Source: a virus | IMG/VR virus record: IMGVR_UViG_3300002053_000040 | Coordinates: 1-33,456 of that record | Reading direction: 5' to 3' (one strand) | Length of the DNA stretch: 33,456 bases | Part shown: positions 8,501 through 16,046 of the stretch, piece after piece | Layout of the letters: every line of letters begins with the position of its first letter | How positions within the stretch are numbered: the stretch's first letter is position 1 | Notes under the pieces: generated by a model | Seen by the model: only the letters and a program-made list of their open reading frames with translations | What the model was told of the DNA's origin: nothing | Databases searched by the model: none | Translations under genes and position numbers: made by a program

Positions 8501-11500
8501 GGTTGAAGAAACTGGCGAAGGCGGGCGGGCGGCAACTGTTCGCGCACTTCATGGGATTGGGTAAGACTGCGCTGGCGATAATGTCGGCGGAGATGATGCG
8601 CAATCTTCGCGATGAAGATGGCAACCCGCATCCGAATCAGGTGAAGAAAAAGGTTATCAACGTTGTCCCGTTGAATACGGCGGAGAACTGGTATCAGGAA
8701 TTCAAAAAGTGGCACACGGAATTGCCGACTCTTATCGGCGCGGATTCGTTGGCGGGGGCGCAGCAAATTCCGAAGTTGCCGGTGCGCACTCCGAAAGAGA
8801 GTGACGCGAAATACAAAGCGCGGATACTCGATTTCTGGAAAGAGGAATTGAAGACGAAGCCGAACCTCTGGAATCCGTTCACCGATACAAATCAAAACGT
8901 TATCGTTCCGTTCGAATACTTCCGAGACAATGAAGAGGCTTTGCGTTTGACCGGGCTATTCGATGGCATGGTGGTTGACGAAGCGCATCGAGTCGGTCGG
9001 AAGAATCAGTTATCGAATGCGGTCGAACGATGGCAGCAAGACATGAAGATGTTCGTTGCCATGACCGGAACACCGATAACGAATCGGCTCGATATGGTTC
9101 CGCGTATGGTCGAACTCGTTACGGGCGGAGCGATACGGCTCGGCAATCCGAGTGAGTTCGCCGAAAAGTGGCTTATTCCGTCGTCGGTAATGCGCGCGTA
9201 CGGATCGAAGAAAGCTCCGCTGACCGATATCGATCCGATGAAGGTCGGGGAACTGGCGGCGATTCTACAACCGATAATGGATGTCGCGACTACCGCAGAG
9301 GTCAAGGGTAAGTCGATGCCGACGGTGCTTCTCGATGAGAACGCGCCCGCACACATGATAGGCCAGCAAGCTCGCATGTACCGTGCGGCGATGGCGGCAT
9401 TGACCGATGAAGATCGCGAAGCATTGGCGACAAGCTCTGCGCTCGGTCTGGATGAAAGGGCGCTGCTGGGTGACGATGCGCGGCGAAAGGTGAGCAATGC
9501 TCGCGGTGTAGCGAACTGCCCGGCATTCAAAGGGCCGGATGAGCGTGAATACGCGACTTACGAAGCGGAGAAAGTTGTTCGCGATAGAAAAGGCAAGGCT
9601 GTCGGTACAACGAAGACGAAAGAAGAATTTCAGTTGCCGAGTTATGAGATGTTGACTGGCACGAAGCCGAGTCAGTTCAACGGACGTTGGCCGAATCAGA
9701 AAGATGTTGATAAGGGGCACATTCAGCAAGGTTATCTGGATGCGCTCTACAAATACTTCGATCACATAATGGGAGTTGCTTACGAAAAGGTCGCGGGCAA
9801 AAAGATAAATGCTTCGATGTTGAAGGCGTTGTCGAAAGGCGAATGGAAAACGCCTACGGGATTCACATGGTTGAAGACGGGCGGCAAGATTCCGAATCCC
9901 GATTATGGGCCGGAAGGGATGACGTGCCGTGGCGTGCTCGATGAAGTAAGCGGTGAAATTAAGCCGCTAACTTATCAGCATTTCGATGCGTCGACTGGTA
10001 AATACGTTACAAAAGAAATTCCTGTCGGCTGGAAAGCGATAAGAGATCCGAACAAAAAAGCAATGGGTCTTTACTACGCCGAAGACGATTGGGATTTCAC
10101 CGGGCGATTCAAAGATGAAGGGGAGGATGAAGAGCCGCCGCCCGAAGACGAAGAGGATGAAGAGGATAAGGTTCCGGGGAAAAGAAAGGCGGCAACTCAG
10201 GGACCGAAAGAGGGTCGAGAGGCGCAATCGCTTCAGCGGTCGACCGAGAGACGTGAAGAGCGAGAGATGTTCGATGCGGTAGTCACGAACAATAACGCGA
10301 AGTGCGATGAGCTTGAAATCTGGATGAAGAATGCTCTCGATAGCAAAGCCGGTTCTCTCGATCCCGATCGCGAGCAATTCGTCATGTTCGGCAATCGTGT
10401 TGGCGCATCGGTGCGCACGATGGAAGCGAAAATGCGCACGATGGGTTATCAGGATGTCAACGAAGCGCTCGGACACCCGAATGTGAGTAGCCCGGAAGAT
10501 AAAGCGAAGCGCCCGCGAAAGTATTTTGTAACCTATATGGGCAAAGGCGCAACGCTAGGGAATAGAAACATCAACTCGGAAATTTTCCGGCGCAAGCAAG
10601 ATCAATTCGGGCAAGATACCGGTACGTCGATGTTCGTATGGCGCACGCTGTACGGTGGTACGGGCAATCCGCCTGCTATCGGCGAAGTAAAAGAAGGCTG
10701 GGGTCGGGAAGAGCGAAAGAAGATTTCCGAACAGTTCATGAACGGTGCGGGGAAAACCGATAAACGTACGGGCAAGCCGTTAGGGCTGGAAGTGCCGATG
10801 CGAGTCATGGGCGTGAAGGGCAAACCCGATGAGAGCGGTAACCCGACTACCGAAATGCGCTACGTTTACGAGTCAGATTTATCGTTGCGAGAAAAAGCCG
10901 AAGTGAAAGATCTCGAAGTTCGTATTCGGGGTAGCAAAGGAAAAGAGCAGGCAAAGTACGAAGCGCAATTGAAAAAGATTCTCGATAACTACTGGACCGA
11001 TCGGCAACCGCTCACGAATGGTGATCACGGCACGGTCGACCAGATTTACGTTTTCAATAACACGCAGGTCATGGTCGCCAGCGATGCGGCGAATGTCGGG
11101 CTGAATTGGCCTTGTAAAAACATGGCGATGTACGATTCGTTATTCAGTCCGATGGATGAATGGCAACGGATTGCGCGTGCGGCTCGGTTACTTCCGCCAA
11201 TCGTCAGCAAAGAGTTGAAGCCGCTTGTCGACAATATCGATAAATCGATTCAAAAGCTCGAAAAGGATCTGGGGCAAGATCCGCACGCGCATAATGAAGC
11301 GTCGGCCATGGAGCTTATCAATCGTGCGATCGATGAACTCCCGCCAGAAGATAAAGCGCGTTTACATGATCTACCTGGCGGAGCACCGGATCAGGTGTTG
11401 GAAGCGTACTTCGCAAAGCGGACGATGAATAAGATTCAATCGTTGCGCAAAGAGGTCAGTGACAAGTTGCATTCCGAAGGGGCTACGCCTGATCCGACGA

Positions 11501-12090
11501 AGCCGCGTGGACCCGATAATTATATTCCACCGGCAGCGATTACCGATTCGGATGTCATGAATGAAATATTGCGCAATCGGTTATCGAATTTTGAAAAGCA
11601 AATGATGCGTGGGCGGCGATTGCTGGTCGAAGCGAAGCGGTTTACTACATCGGTCGACATGCCGGTGATGAAAAAGATAAAGATCGAAGGCCGAACGGTG
11701 CGCGTTCCCGAAACCGATTCGGAAGGTAATGTTATCTTTCAGGTGGAAAGTCCGGTTCATGCTGAGAAGAGTCAGCTTGCGCAGCAGCGGGCGAAGATGG
11801 TGCCCTATGAAGAGTATATGCGAATCGTCCAGCACGCGTTACCGGCGCGAACTCAGTACGATTTTGTAGCCGCTGCTTCATCGTCGATGGCGCGATTCTC
11901 GCTACTAGATCCGAATGTTGAACTAGATATGATGCACGATCATCTGCGCGATGATATCGGTATCGCTACTGAGTTGAAAAAGACTCCGGGGCAAGAGAAG
12001 ATAATGAAGTCGTTTCCGGCGCACTTCGTCAAAGCGTTGCGGTGGGATCATTTAGTTCCGCCGAAGCCGAAGTTTATTATTAAGGGATAG
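5500..12090 (+). CDS. Giant polyvalent protein: HEFAHH metallopeptidase + SNF2-type helicase
   Basis: A 2196-residue protein starting at an ATGA overlap. The N-terminal part has a GGK...RYWY motif (about 49-60) of the kind seen in phage polyvalent proteins. HEFAHH at 241-246 with a likely third ligand at E288 (DFAET) gives a zincin-like metallopeptidase. Residues about 990-1200 are an SNF2-like ATPase N-lobe: the Walker A equivalent is FMGLGKT (1017-1023), Walker B is DEAH (1160-1163), and motif III is MTGTP (1188-1192). The C-lobe follows a long insertion with an acidic tract near 1538-1560: SDAANVGLNW (1861-1870) as motif V and QRIARAAR (1889-1896) as a motif VI-like segment. The usual Asp of DMGLGKT is replaced by Phe, while GKT and DEAH are intact. 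It may act on DNA or remodel host protein-DNA complexes after entry, which is inference. Regions 300-980 and 1950-2196 are unassigned. Confidence 0.85.
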   Translation: MTTDNQPRFIVSLKRALQNTRDAELEKAFMRGPLAGAHKYIKREFYFSGGKLRWRYWYADEKSKQEGKSQHDPHDKHEHKLIQEQKEIHENLKGKAKLAVEATVKAIKSLFGWKGKSVEDLPLKVSMRAGWAERHHEPYIQKEAQTGEGSRSPNARVMKGLELIPDHLKELIVDVGGKTAITSFDLSNVDEDTYLKTNPGVAAYVDPLTGATVIGEGSIRTPLGEARYGKALTWTEAVTCHEFAHHVHRVLEHTQKEVIRSWQNLSQTESNNRITEYANKNWKEDFAETFSCALTHPKELALSCPSRYDWMRENVITELPTRAAMEATPDEDLSWWNERPLTPASRVLHHLRNTQPAKKFHTYYSENDQFYSVNKDGRHVYIRFGPPDKESEPGWERMPATIDPETMLPRYEGGLFTKLRGQGAIKEIYDEHGRPLDERQAYFYLGQDDEDVIKHAEIAGEGSTPAEYVKKVGEGAETHELSYRMYVALGANFKDATLEKERQRVAKAEKGKKNPALKRHQWAPIEISPEEFMAKSGTFKFGNVKEAADQRWVLKNRDGTTRTYYDPIAGKQKPVLGVRVYEQMNPDGSFTRIRVNETPEFSAGETIKAPQKIPMKDPETGERYFRTVWKNYALQPGDPTDPDDLAKMFNTTAESLLEANHKFGKGQIMDPIVSALINPSKKMINSAADLQELMRVAAEADPPRRTWVSIMGGGDYIGEQAVGHIQLEWDGVGPPKVVGDYWAKKLGKDEIRVDELLGSNNEIKLERVRERKPKKKPIVPGSTVWVIDPKAKRRVMATFYRRRKDEEGKEVFEVNVLPNQGAGLTKTIVAVNPKEVTPLTEAEIPGKPGRVRRLVQPLEHDVLLYADEVAPGSGPSNTSGVIKILLPKDGSVNKEEILRVRGVQETEPDPDQRGMQLTLDIAQLPRMREHLGGFVMDSRVTSMLDEAVRMERLKKEYQEKADVISEKDLVDDAGFIRPDGLLKGLISGGEGLIPAEHQLRGLKKLAKAGGRQLFAHFMGLGKTALAIMSAEMMRNLRDEDGNPHPNQVKKKVINVVPLNTAENWYQEFKKWHTELPTLIGADSLAGAQQIPKLPVRTPKESDAKYKARILDFWKEELKTKPNLWNPFTDTNQNVIVPFEYFRDNEEALRLTGLFDGMVVDEAHRVGRKNQLSNAVERWQQDMKMFVAMTGTPITNRLDMVPRMVELVTGGAIRLGNPSEFAEKWLIPSSVMRAYGSKKAPLTDIDPMKVGELAAILQPIMDVATTAEVKGKSMPTVLLDENAPAHMIGQQARMYRAAMAALTDEDREALATSSALGLDERALLGDDARRKVSNARGVANCPAFKGPDEREYATYEAEKVVRDRKGKAVGTTKTKEEFQLPSYEMLTGTKPSQFNGRWPNQKDVDKGHIQQGYLDALYKYFDHIMGVAYEKVAGKKINASMLKALSKGEWKTPTGFTWLKTGGKIPNPDYGPEGMTCRGVLDEVSGEIKPLTYQHFDASTGKYVTKEIPVGWKAIRDPNKKAMGLYYAEDDWDFTGRFKDEGEDEEPPPEDEEDEEDKVPGKRKAATQGPKEGREAQSLQRSTERREEREMFDAVVTNNNAKCDELEIWMKNALDSKAGSLDPDREQFVMFGNRVGASVRTMEAKMRTMGYQDVNEALGHPNVSSPEDKAKRPRKYFVTYMGKGATLGNRNINSEIFRRKQDQFGQDTGTSMFVWRTLYGGTGNPPAIGEVKEGWGREERKKISEQFMNGAGKTDKRTGKPLGLEVPMRVMGVKGKPDESGNPTTEMRYVYESDLSLREKAEVKDLEVRIRGSKGKEQAKYEAQLKKILDNYWTDRQPLTNGDHGTVDQIYVFNNTQVMVASDAANVGLNWPCKNMAMYDSLFSPMDEWQRIARAARLLPPIVSKELKPLVDNIDKSIQKLEKDLGQDPHAHNEASAMELINRAIDELPPEDKARLHDLPGGAPDQVLEAYFAKRTMNKIQSLRKEVSDKLHSEGATPDPTKPRGPDNYIPPAAITDSDVMNEILRNRLSNFEKQMMRGRRLLVEAKRFTTSVDMPVMKKIKIEGRTVRVPETDSEGNVIFQVESPVHAEKSQLAQQRAKMVPYEEYMRIVQHALPARTQYDFVAAASSSMARFSLLDPNVELDMMHDHLRDDIGIATELKKTPGQEKIMKSFPAHFVKALRWDHLVPPKPKFIIKG

Positions 12091-12100
12091 GAGAAGCAAA

Positions 12101-12385
12101 ATGGTGATGCGCGGCGTACTAGATGCATGGGGGGCTGATAAGCTCCCCTTCGATGGGCCGATGGATGTCGACTACTTTTGCGATATACCGAACGCAGAAG
12201 TAGCGCGGCGTTGCCTTGCTTTCCTGAAAGACGGCAGCAACGAGATCGAGTTGAACAAGCGGCACGTTTTATCGGATATTCAACGAATGTGGAAAGCTAC
12301 GTTTCGCGCGTGCCTTACGCACGGCGTTTCGCTTTCCGACAACGATAAGCAATATGCGCGTATGCTCGGAGTCGTAATCGCGTGA
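12101..12385 (+). CDS. Hypothetical protein
   Basis: A 94-residue soluble protein with ATG at 12101 and TAGGAG about 7 bases upstream. A second ATG two codons later is possible. I recognise no domain. The N-terminal half is acidic with a DVDYF segment and the C-terminal half is helical-looking. It starts ten bases after the helicase polyvalent gene stops and its own stop overlaps the GTG of the zinc-ribbon gene downstream, so it belongs to the same transcription unit. Confidence 0.65.
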   Translation: MVMRGVLDAWGADKLPFDGPMDVDYFCDIPNAEVARRCLAFLKDGSNEIELNKRHVLSDIQRMWKATFRACLTHGVSLSDNDKQYARMLGVVIA

Positions 12386-12600
12386 TTTGCCCGCATTGCA
12401 ATAAGCCGGTCTTTCAGCGATCGCAATCCGGAGATCGGATAAAAGCGCGCACACGGATTATCGTTGTGCATCGCAATCGGAGTGTGGAATTCAATTGCGC
12501 GAATTGCGGAGGAGGCATTACGGTCGGTCAAATAGATAATTTTAGGTTAGAAAAAGCCCGCATTTCTCCGCGTTTAGTGATAAAGCCGAAAAAGACTTGA
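12382..12600 (+). CDS. Small zinc-ribbon protein
   Basis: A 72-residue protein with a GTG start whose TG is shared with the TGA of the upstream gene (GTGA). CPHC lies at residues 3-6 and CANCGGG about 34 residues later, a typical zinc-ribbon spacing. The segment between is basic (KARTRIIVVHRNR), as is the C-terminus (LVIKPKKT), which would fit nucleic-acid binding, although this is not shown. It closes the polyvalent-gene block. Its stop codon sits within the TTGACA hexamer of the candidate promoter for the capsid genes. Confidence 0.65.
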   Translation: MICPHCNKPVFQRSQSGDRIKARTRIIVVHRNRSVEFNCANCGGGITVGQIDNFRLEKARISPRLVIKPKKT

Positions 12601-12626
12601 CATAGGAGTTACGCCCGCTTCATTAT
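12597..12626 (+). promoter_or_regulatory. Candidate sigma-70-type promoter for the capsid operon
   Basis: A perfect TTGACA hexamer lies at 12597-12602, followed after 18 bases by CATTAT at 12621-12626 (4 of 6 matches to TATAAT). It sits at the start of the only sizeable gap before the protease-scaffold-capsid genes, where a new transcription unit is plausible. The -10 match and the spacing are only fair, and no start site has been mapped. Confidence 0.4.
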
Positions 12627-12642
12627 CTGAACAAGGTCCGGA

Positions 12643-12664
12643 TTGCGGAAATGGGTATCCGTAA
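12643..12664 (+). promoter_or_regulatory. Leader hairpin upstream of prohead protease
   Basis: Bases 12643-12649 pair with 12658-12664 (seven pairs including one G-U) around an eight-base loop. The hairpin lies two bases before a larger terminator-like hairpin and downstream of the candidate promoter. Two tandem hairpins in a short leader could form an attenuator or an anti-termination site, but the stem is modest and may be chance. Confidence 0.3.
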
Positions 12665-12666
12665 CG

Positions 12667-12703
12667 AAGGGACGCCACCGAAAGGTCGCGTCCCTTTTGT
12701 TTT
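12667..12703 (+). terminator. Intrinsic terminator / possible attenuator just before the protease gene
   Basis: A nine-base perfect stem pairs 12667-12675 with 12688-12696. Within the loop a further three pairs close a GAAA tetraloop at 12680-12683. The T-rich run TTTTGTTTT follows. This is a strong rho-independent terminator pattern. It would end transcripts from the polyvalent-gene block, but it also lies downstream of the candidate promoter and ends four bases before the protease ATG, so capsid transcription from that promoter would have to read through it. Confidence 0.75.
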
Positions 12704-12706
12704 ATC

Positions 12707-13480
12707 ATGCAAACTGCCGAACAGTTCGATAAAAAGTTCCGATTTGATTTCGAGGTCGATGCATTTGAAAAGGCTAGACCCGATGGTGGCACCGGTCGTT
12801 TCATCGGCGGGTTTGTTTCGACCGATCATTTAGATCGTCAGCAAGAGATTATCATTCAAGAGGGGATGGACTTTCGGCCTTTTCTTGAAAAGGGCTGGTT
12901 CAACGATAATCATGATAAAGCGACGGATGCTTTAGTAGGGTATCCGACAGCAGCAGAACTTCGCCCTTACCCGACAAATCCGCTTCATAAGGGATGGTAT
13001 GTCGAAGGGGAACTGCTCGATGGATCTTCGCGGGCCGACAATCTTTGGACTCTCGCACAGGCGTTGAAGAAAAGCGGCAAGCGCAAGCTCGGATTTTCCG
13101 TTGAAGGTTCGATCGATGAACGCGACGATAAGAATCCGAAAGTTGTGCGCAAGGCGACGGTACGCGAAGTCGCGATAACACGTTGCCCGGTCAATACGCA
13201 TGTGTCGCTGGATATTCTCGCCAAGTCGCTCGCAGTCGGTTACGGCGGGCCGGGACCGAGTGCAGCGTCACCGGAGCCGGGCGATGCCGGGCCGATTACT
13301 CGCGAAGCGTTGGAAGGCGTTTCGTCGGGGAAGAAAAGGAAAAAGAAAAAGAAGCTCTCGAAGTCGGCAGCGATAAGACTTTTGCAGATGATAAACCCGA
13401 AAGTGTCGCGTTCTCTTGCGGAGCGCATCGTCAACTACACGGCGCGTCATTATGGCGATGCCGATGAAATGGAGGCATAG
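12707..13480 (+). CDS. Prohead (capsid maturation) serine protease
   Basis: A 257-residue protein resembling HK97-family prohead proteases (peptidase S78-like). Typical segments in order are: STDHLDRQQEI near the N-terminus; the candidate catalytic His in WFNDNHDK (H69); GWYVEGELLDG; the candidate catalytic Ser in LGFSVEGSI (S131); and REVAITRCPVNTHV, which resembles the family strand ending in P.N. A charged Lys-rich C-terminal tail follows and may be removed during maturation. The role is to cut scaffold and other capsid proteins inside the prohead. Context agrees, with scaffold and capsid genes immediately downstream. The ATG at 12707 has no good Shine-Dalgarno sequence, because the terminator T-run lies directly upstream. 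No alternative start upstream is convincing. Confidence 0.9.
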   Translation: MQTAEQFDKKFRFDFEVDAFEKARPDGGTGRFIGGFVSTDHLDRQQEIIIQEGMDFRPFLEKGWFNDNHDKATDALVGYPTAAELRPYPTNPLHKGWYVEGELLDGSSRADNLWTLAQALKKSGKRKLGFSVEGSIDERDDKNPKVVRKATVREVAITRCPVNTHVSLDILAKSLAVGYGGPGPSAASPEPGDAGPITREALEGVSSGKKRKKKKKLSKSAAIRLLQMINPKVSRSLAERIVNYTARHYGDADEMEA

Positions 13481-13483
13481 ATA

Positions 13484-14503
13484 ATGGGCGACCAGGATCG
13501 AAACGATCAGGGTAGCGTCACCGTCGAGGGAATGTCGCGAGCACTGGATGAGCTAGTGAAGGCGGCAGACGCGACCGATCTGATCAGCAAAGGTGACGGG
13601 AGCGGAATCGAACATTCCGGTCACGTCGATGAGCGTGGGAAAGTCGGCGGCGGACGGGCGACCAGTTCCGACGCAGGCGGTCTTACTTCCATGATGATCG
13701 CGAAGATGGGTGAAGTCGGAATCGATGCGGACACGATCGCAGCGTTCTCCGATTTCGTCGGCAAGCAGGCGGGCAAGAAAAACGGCGAAGAGGAAGAGGA
13801 AGAGGAAACAGAAGAGATGACTGCCGAGATGCAGGATGTTATCGCCGACATGCACGCCTACGCGAAACGGAACAACGGATCGATGCAGGGTTATCCCGGC
13901 TTCGGTAAGAGCGATGATGGCGGCGGCAGCGAGCCGATGATCAAGTCGCTCGATCAGTACCGCGAAGACAAGGATATCGCCGATGCGATCGATGTGTCGC
14001 CTTATCTGGAAGCGATGACCACGAACACCGCAAGCCAGATCGATGCGCTGCGCAAGAGCATCGAAAGCGGTCACGCGCAGCAAAGCACGATCAATCGACA
14101 CATGGCAGCAGCGATGCATCAAGTGGGTACGCTGATCAAATCGCAGGAGCATATTATCAGCGAACTCGGCAAACGGCTGAAGATCGTCGAACGCACGCCG
14201 AACCCGCAAAAGGGTGCAACCACGCGCGCGGGTGCGGAAGCGATGTCGAAGTCGATGCCCGGCGAAGCCGGTGGCCCCCCGCTGCGACCCGAAGGCGGAG
14301 CGCTCACGAAGAGCGAGTTGCTTTCGACTCTCAGCTACATGAACCTCGAAAAGTCGATAAAGAATATCGGCTCACTCAAGACCAGCGAAGCGGTCTACCT
14401 GCTCGAAGGTGGCGGGATGGTCGATCAAGCGGTTATCGATGCGGCAGAGAGTTTTCTGACGCAGAACCCTACTCTCGCGCAAGAGGCACGCCAGTATCGG
14501 TAG
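13484..14503 (+). CDS. Capsid scaffolding protein (probable)
   Basis: A 339-residue hydrophilic protein between protease and major capsid genes, the classic scaffold position. It has an acidic run (EEEEEEETEE) near residue 108, long helical or coiled-coil-prone segments in the middle, and low-complexity Gly/Ala/Pro-rich linkers, as expected for a scaffold that is degraded by the prohead protease. GGAGG lies 9 bases upstream of the ATG, at the end of the protease gene. Assignment rests on position and composition rather than on a specific motif. A capsid-associated structural protein is the alternative. Confidence 0.75.
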   Translation: MGDQDRNDQGSVTVEGMSRALDELVKAADATDLISKGDGSGIEHSGHVDERGKVGGGRATSSDAGGLTSMMIAKMGEVGIDADTIAAFSDFVGKQAGKKNGEEEEEEETEEMTAEMQDVIADMHAYAKRNNGSMQGYPGFGKSDDGGGSEPMIKSLDQYREDKDIADAIDVSPYLEAMTTNTASQIDALRKSIESGHAQQSTINRHMAAAMHQVGTLIKSQEHIISELGKRLKIVERTPNPQKGATTRAGAEAMSKSMPGEAGGPPLRPEGGALTKSELLSTLSYMNLEKSIKNIGSLKTSEAVYLLEGGGMVDQAVIDAAESFLTQNPTLAQEARQYR

Positions 14504-14550
14504 ATGCTGCGCGCACGTAACTCTGACAGAAAGAAAAAGGAGATAAAAAA

Positions 14551-15957
14551 ATGTTAGGAGCATTCGTAAGCGCGCAGGACTACCGGGACTACACCGGGTT
14601 CGGGCAGTCGACTCCCGATGAAGTTGCCGATCTGCGTAAAGCCCTATATGCGGGGCAGGATGTCAACGATCCGGGCGTAGCTCCGGGCGTAGGCTTCCCG
14701 CTGCGCGTCGAAAGTCTCGAAGCGACGATGAAGAATCTGACCTTCGAGATGGACGAGATTAAGCTGTTCAAAACCATCCCGAAAATCCCGGCGACAAATA
14801 CCGTCGAGGAATTCAACCGTTTGCTCTCGTACGGGCAGGGCGGGACTCGGAGGTTCAATCTCGGATTCATGACCGAGGGTGATCTCCCCGAAGAAGAGGA
14901 CAGCACCTATCAGCGTGTGACCATGCTGATCAAGTATCTCGGTGTGGTCGGGCGGGTCACGCACGTCGCGAATGTTATCAGGTCTTCGACCGGTAACGTG
15001 ATCGCGCTGGAAACCATGAACAAGACCATGGAGTTGCTTAAGAACCTGGAGAATGCTCTTTTCTTCGGCGACTCTACTCTCATTCCCGAACAGTTCGACG
15101 GACTCTTCAAGTTGATCGCGGACGGTGCTCCGAACAACGTTATCGACCTTCGTGGCGGAGCGTTGACCGAAGAGCTACTGAACGACATGCTCTTGCAGAT
15201 TCGCGATAACTTCGGCATGGCGACCGATGCGTACTTCGCGACCGGCGTGTTCGCGGATCTTGCGAAGCAGGTATACGACAGGCAGCGATTCGCATACGCG
15301 CCTGCTCCGGGTGTGCTCGGTGCGACGATTACCGCATTCCAGGGGCAGCACGGGCGGATCAACATGCACGATCACGTCTTCATTCAGCCGGGACCGGAAG
15401 TACCGGCAAGCGGACTCGGCAAGCCCGAGAAGCGTCCGTTGCAGCCGTCGATAAGCGTGGCACCGGCAGCGGGCGGTACGGGAAGCCAGTTCACTACGGC
15501 GGATGCGGGCACCTACATCTATCAGGTCGTTGCGGGCAACCGTTACGGTCTGTCGACTCCGGTGGTTACCGCTGGCGTAGCGCTCACTGCTGGGCAACAG
15601 GTGACGTTCACCGTTCAGGATAACGGGCAGGGCACCACGTTTTACGAGATCTATCGTACGACTCCGGGCGGAGCGGCCGGTACGGCTCGGTTGATGACTC
15701 GCGTTGCGCGTACGGCAGCGACTCAGGTTATCACCGATACGAATGCCGATATCCCCGGAACGAGTCAGGGCTTCGTTCTCATGCAGAACCAGCGGTCGTT
15801 CTCATGGGCGCAGCTATTACCTATGACTCGTCTGCCCCTTGCTGCGGTGGATACATCGATCAGATGGGCGCAGGTGCTCTACGGCGGGATCAAGCTCTAC
15901 ACTCCTGCTAAGAACATCGTCGTGAAGAATATCGGAAGGGCGGCTGGTAGCCTGTAG
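14551..15957 (+). CDS. Major capsid protein with Ig/FN3-like insertion
   Basis: A 468-residue protein preceded by AAGGAGAT with good spacing. The N-terminal two thirds read like an HK97-fold capsid protein: a long first helix region, the GFMTEGDLPEEEDSTYQR segment, and the FFGDSTLIPEQFDGL segment. Residues about 300-410 (roughly 15448-15780) look inserted: a beta-rich Thr/Gly/Ala module with TYIYQVVAGNRYGLSTP and FYEIYRTTPGG, typical of fibronectin-III or bacterial Ig-like domains that decorate capsids. The capsid fold resumes with SWAQLLPMTRLPLA and ends in KNIVVKNIG. It forms the shell lattice, and the insertion probably projects from the surface (inferred). Codon use is biased towards C-ending codons, fitting high expression. 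A strong terminator follows. Confidence 0.9.
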   Translation: MLGAFVSAQDYRDYTGFGQSTPDEVADLRKALYAGQDVNDPGVAPGVGFPLRVESLEATMKNLTFEMDEIKLFKTIPKIPATNTVEEFNRLLSYGQGGTRRFNLGFMTEGDLPEEEDSTYQRVTMLIKYLGVVGRVTHVANVIRSSTGNVIALETMNKTMELLKNLENALFFGDSTLIPEQFDGLFKLIADGAPNNVIDLRGGALTEELLNDMLLQIRDNFGMATDAYFATGVFADLAKQVYDRQRFAYAPAPGVLGATITAFQGQHGRINMHDHVFIQPGPEVPASGLGKPEKRPLQPSISVAPAAGGTGSQFTTADAGTYIYQVVAGNRYGLSTPVVTAGVALTAGQQVTFTVQDNGQGTTFYEIYRTTPGGAAGTARLMTRVARTAATQVITDTNADIPGTSQGFVLMQNQRSFSWAQLLPMTRLPLAAVDTSIRWAQVLYGGIKLYTPAKNIVVKNIGRAAGSL

Positions 15958-15972
15958 CCTTTTCGGATTCGA

Positions 15973-16033
15973 TAGTGCTATAGTCGGGCGAGTGGGCGAT
16001 CGGCTCGCTCGCCCGACTTTTTATCTAGCACTA
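15973..16033. repeat. Eight-base inverted repeat flanking the capsid terminator
   Basis: TAGTGCTA at 15973-15980 and its exact reverse complement TAGCACTA at 16026-16033 bracket the terminator stem. They could extend the hairpin with the T-run as a bulge, or serve as paired protein sites. The function is unknown. Confidence 0.5.
15982..16022 (+). terminator. Strong intrinsic terminator after the capsid gene
   Basis: An eleven-base perfect GC-rich stem pairs 15982-15992 with 16008-16018. The loop can pair further (about five pairs including wobbles), leaving a five-base loop, and five T residues follow. It begins 25 bases after the capsid stop, so it should end or reduce transcription and keep capsid mRNA in excess over downstream genes. 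Confidence 0.85.
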
Positions 16034-16046
16034 GAAAGGACGAAAA

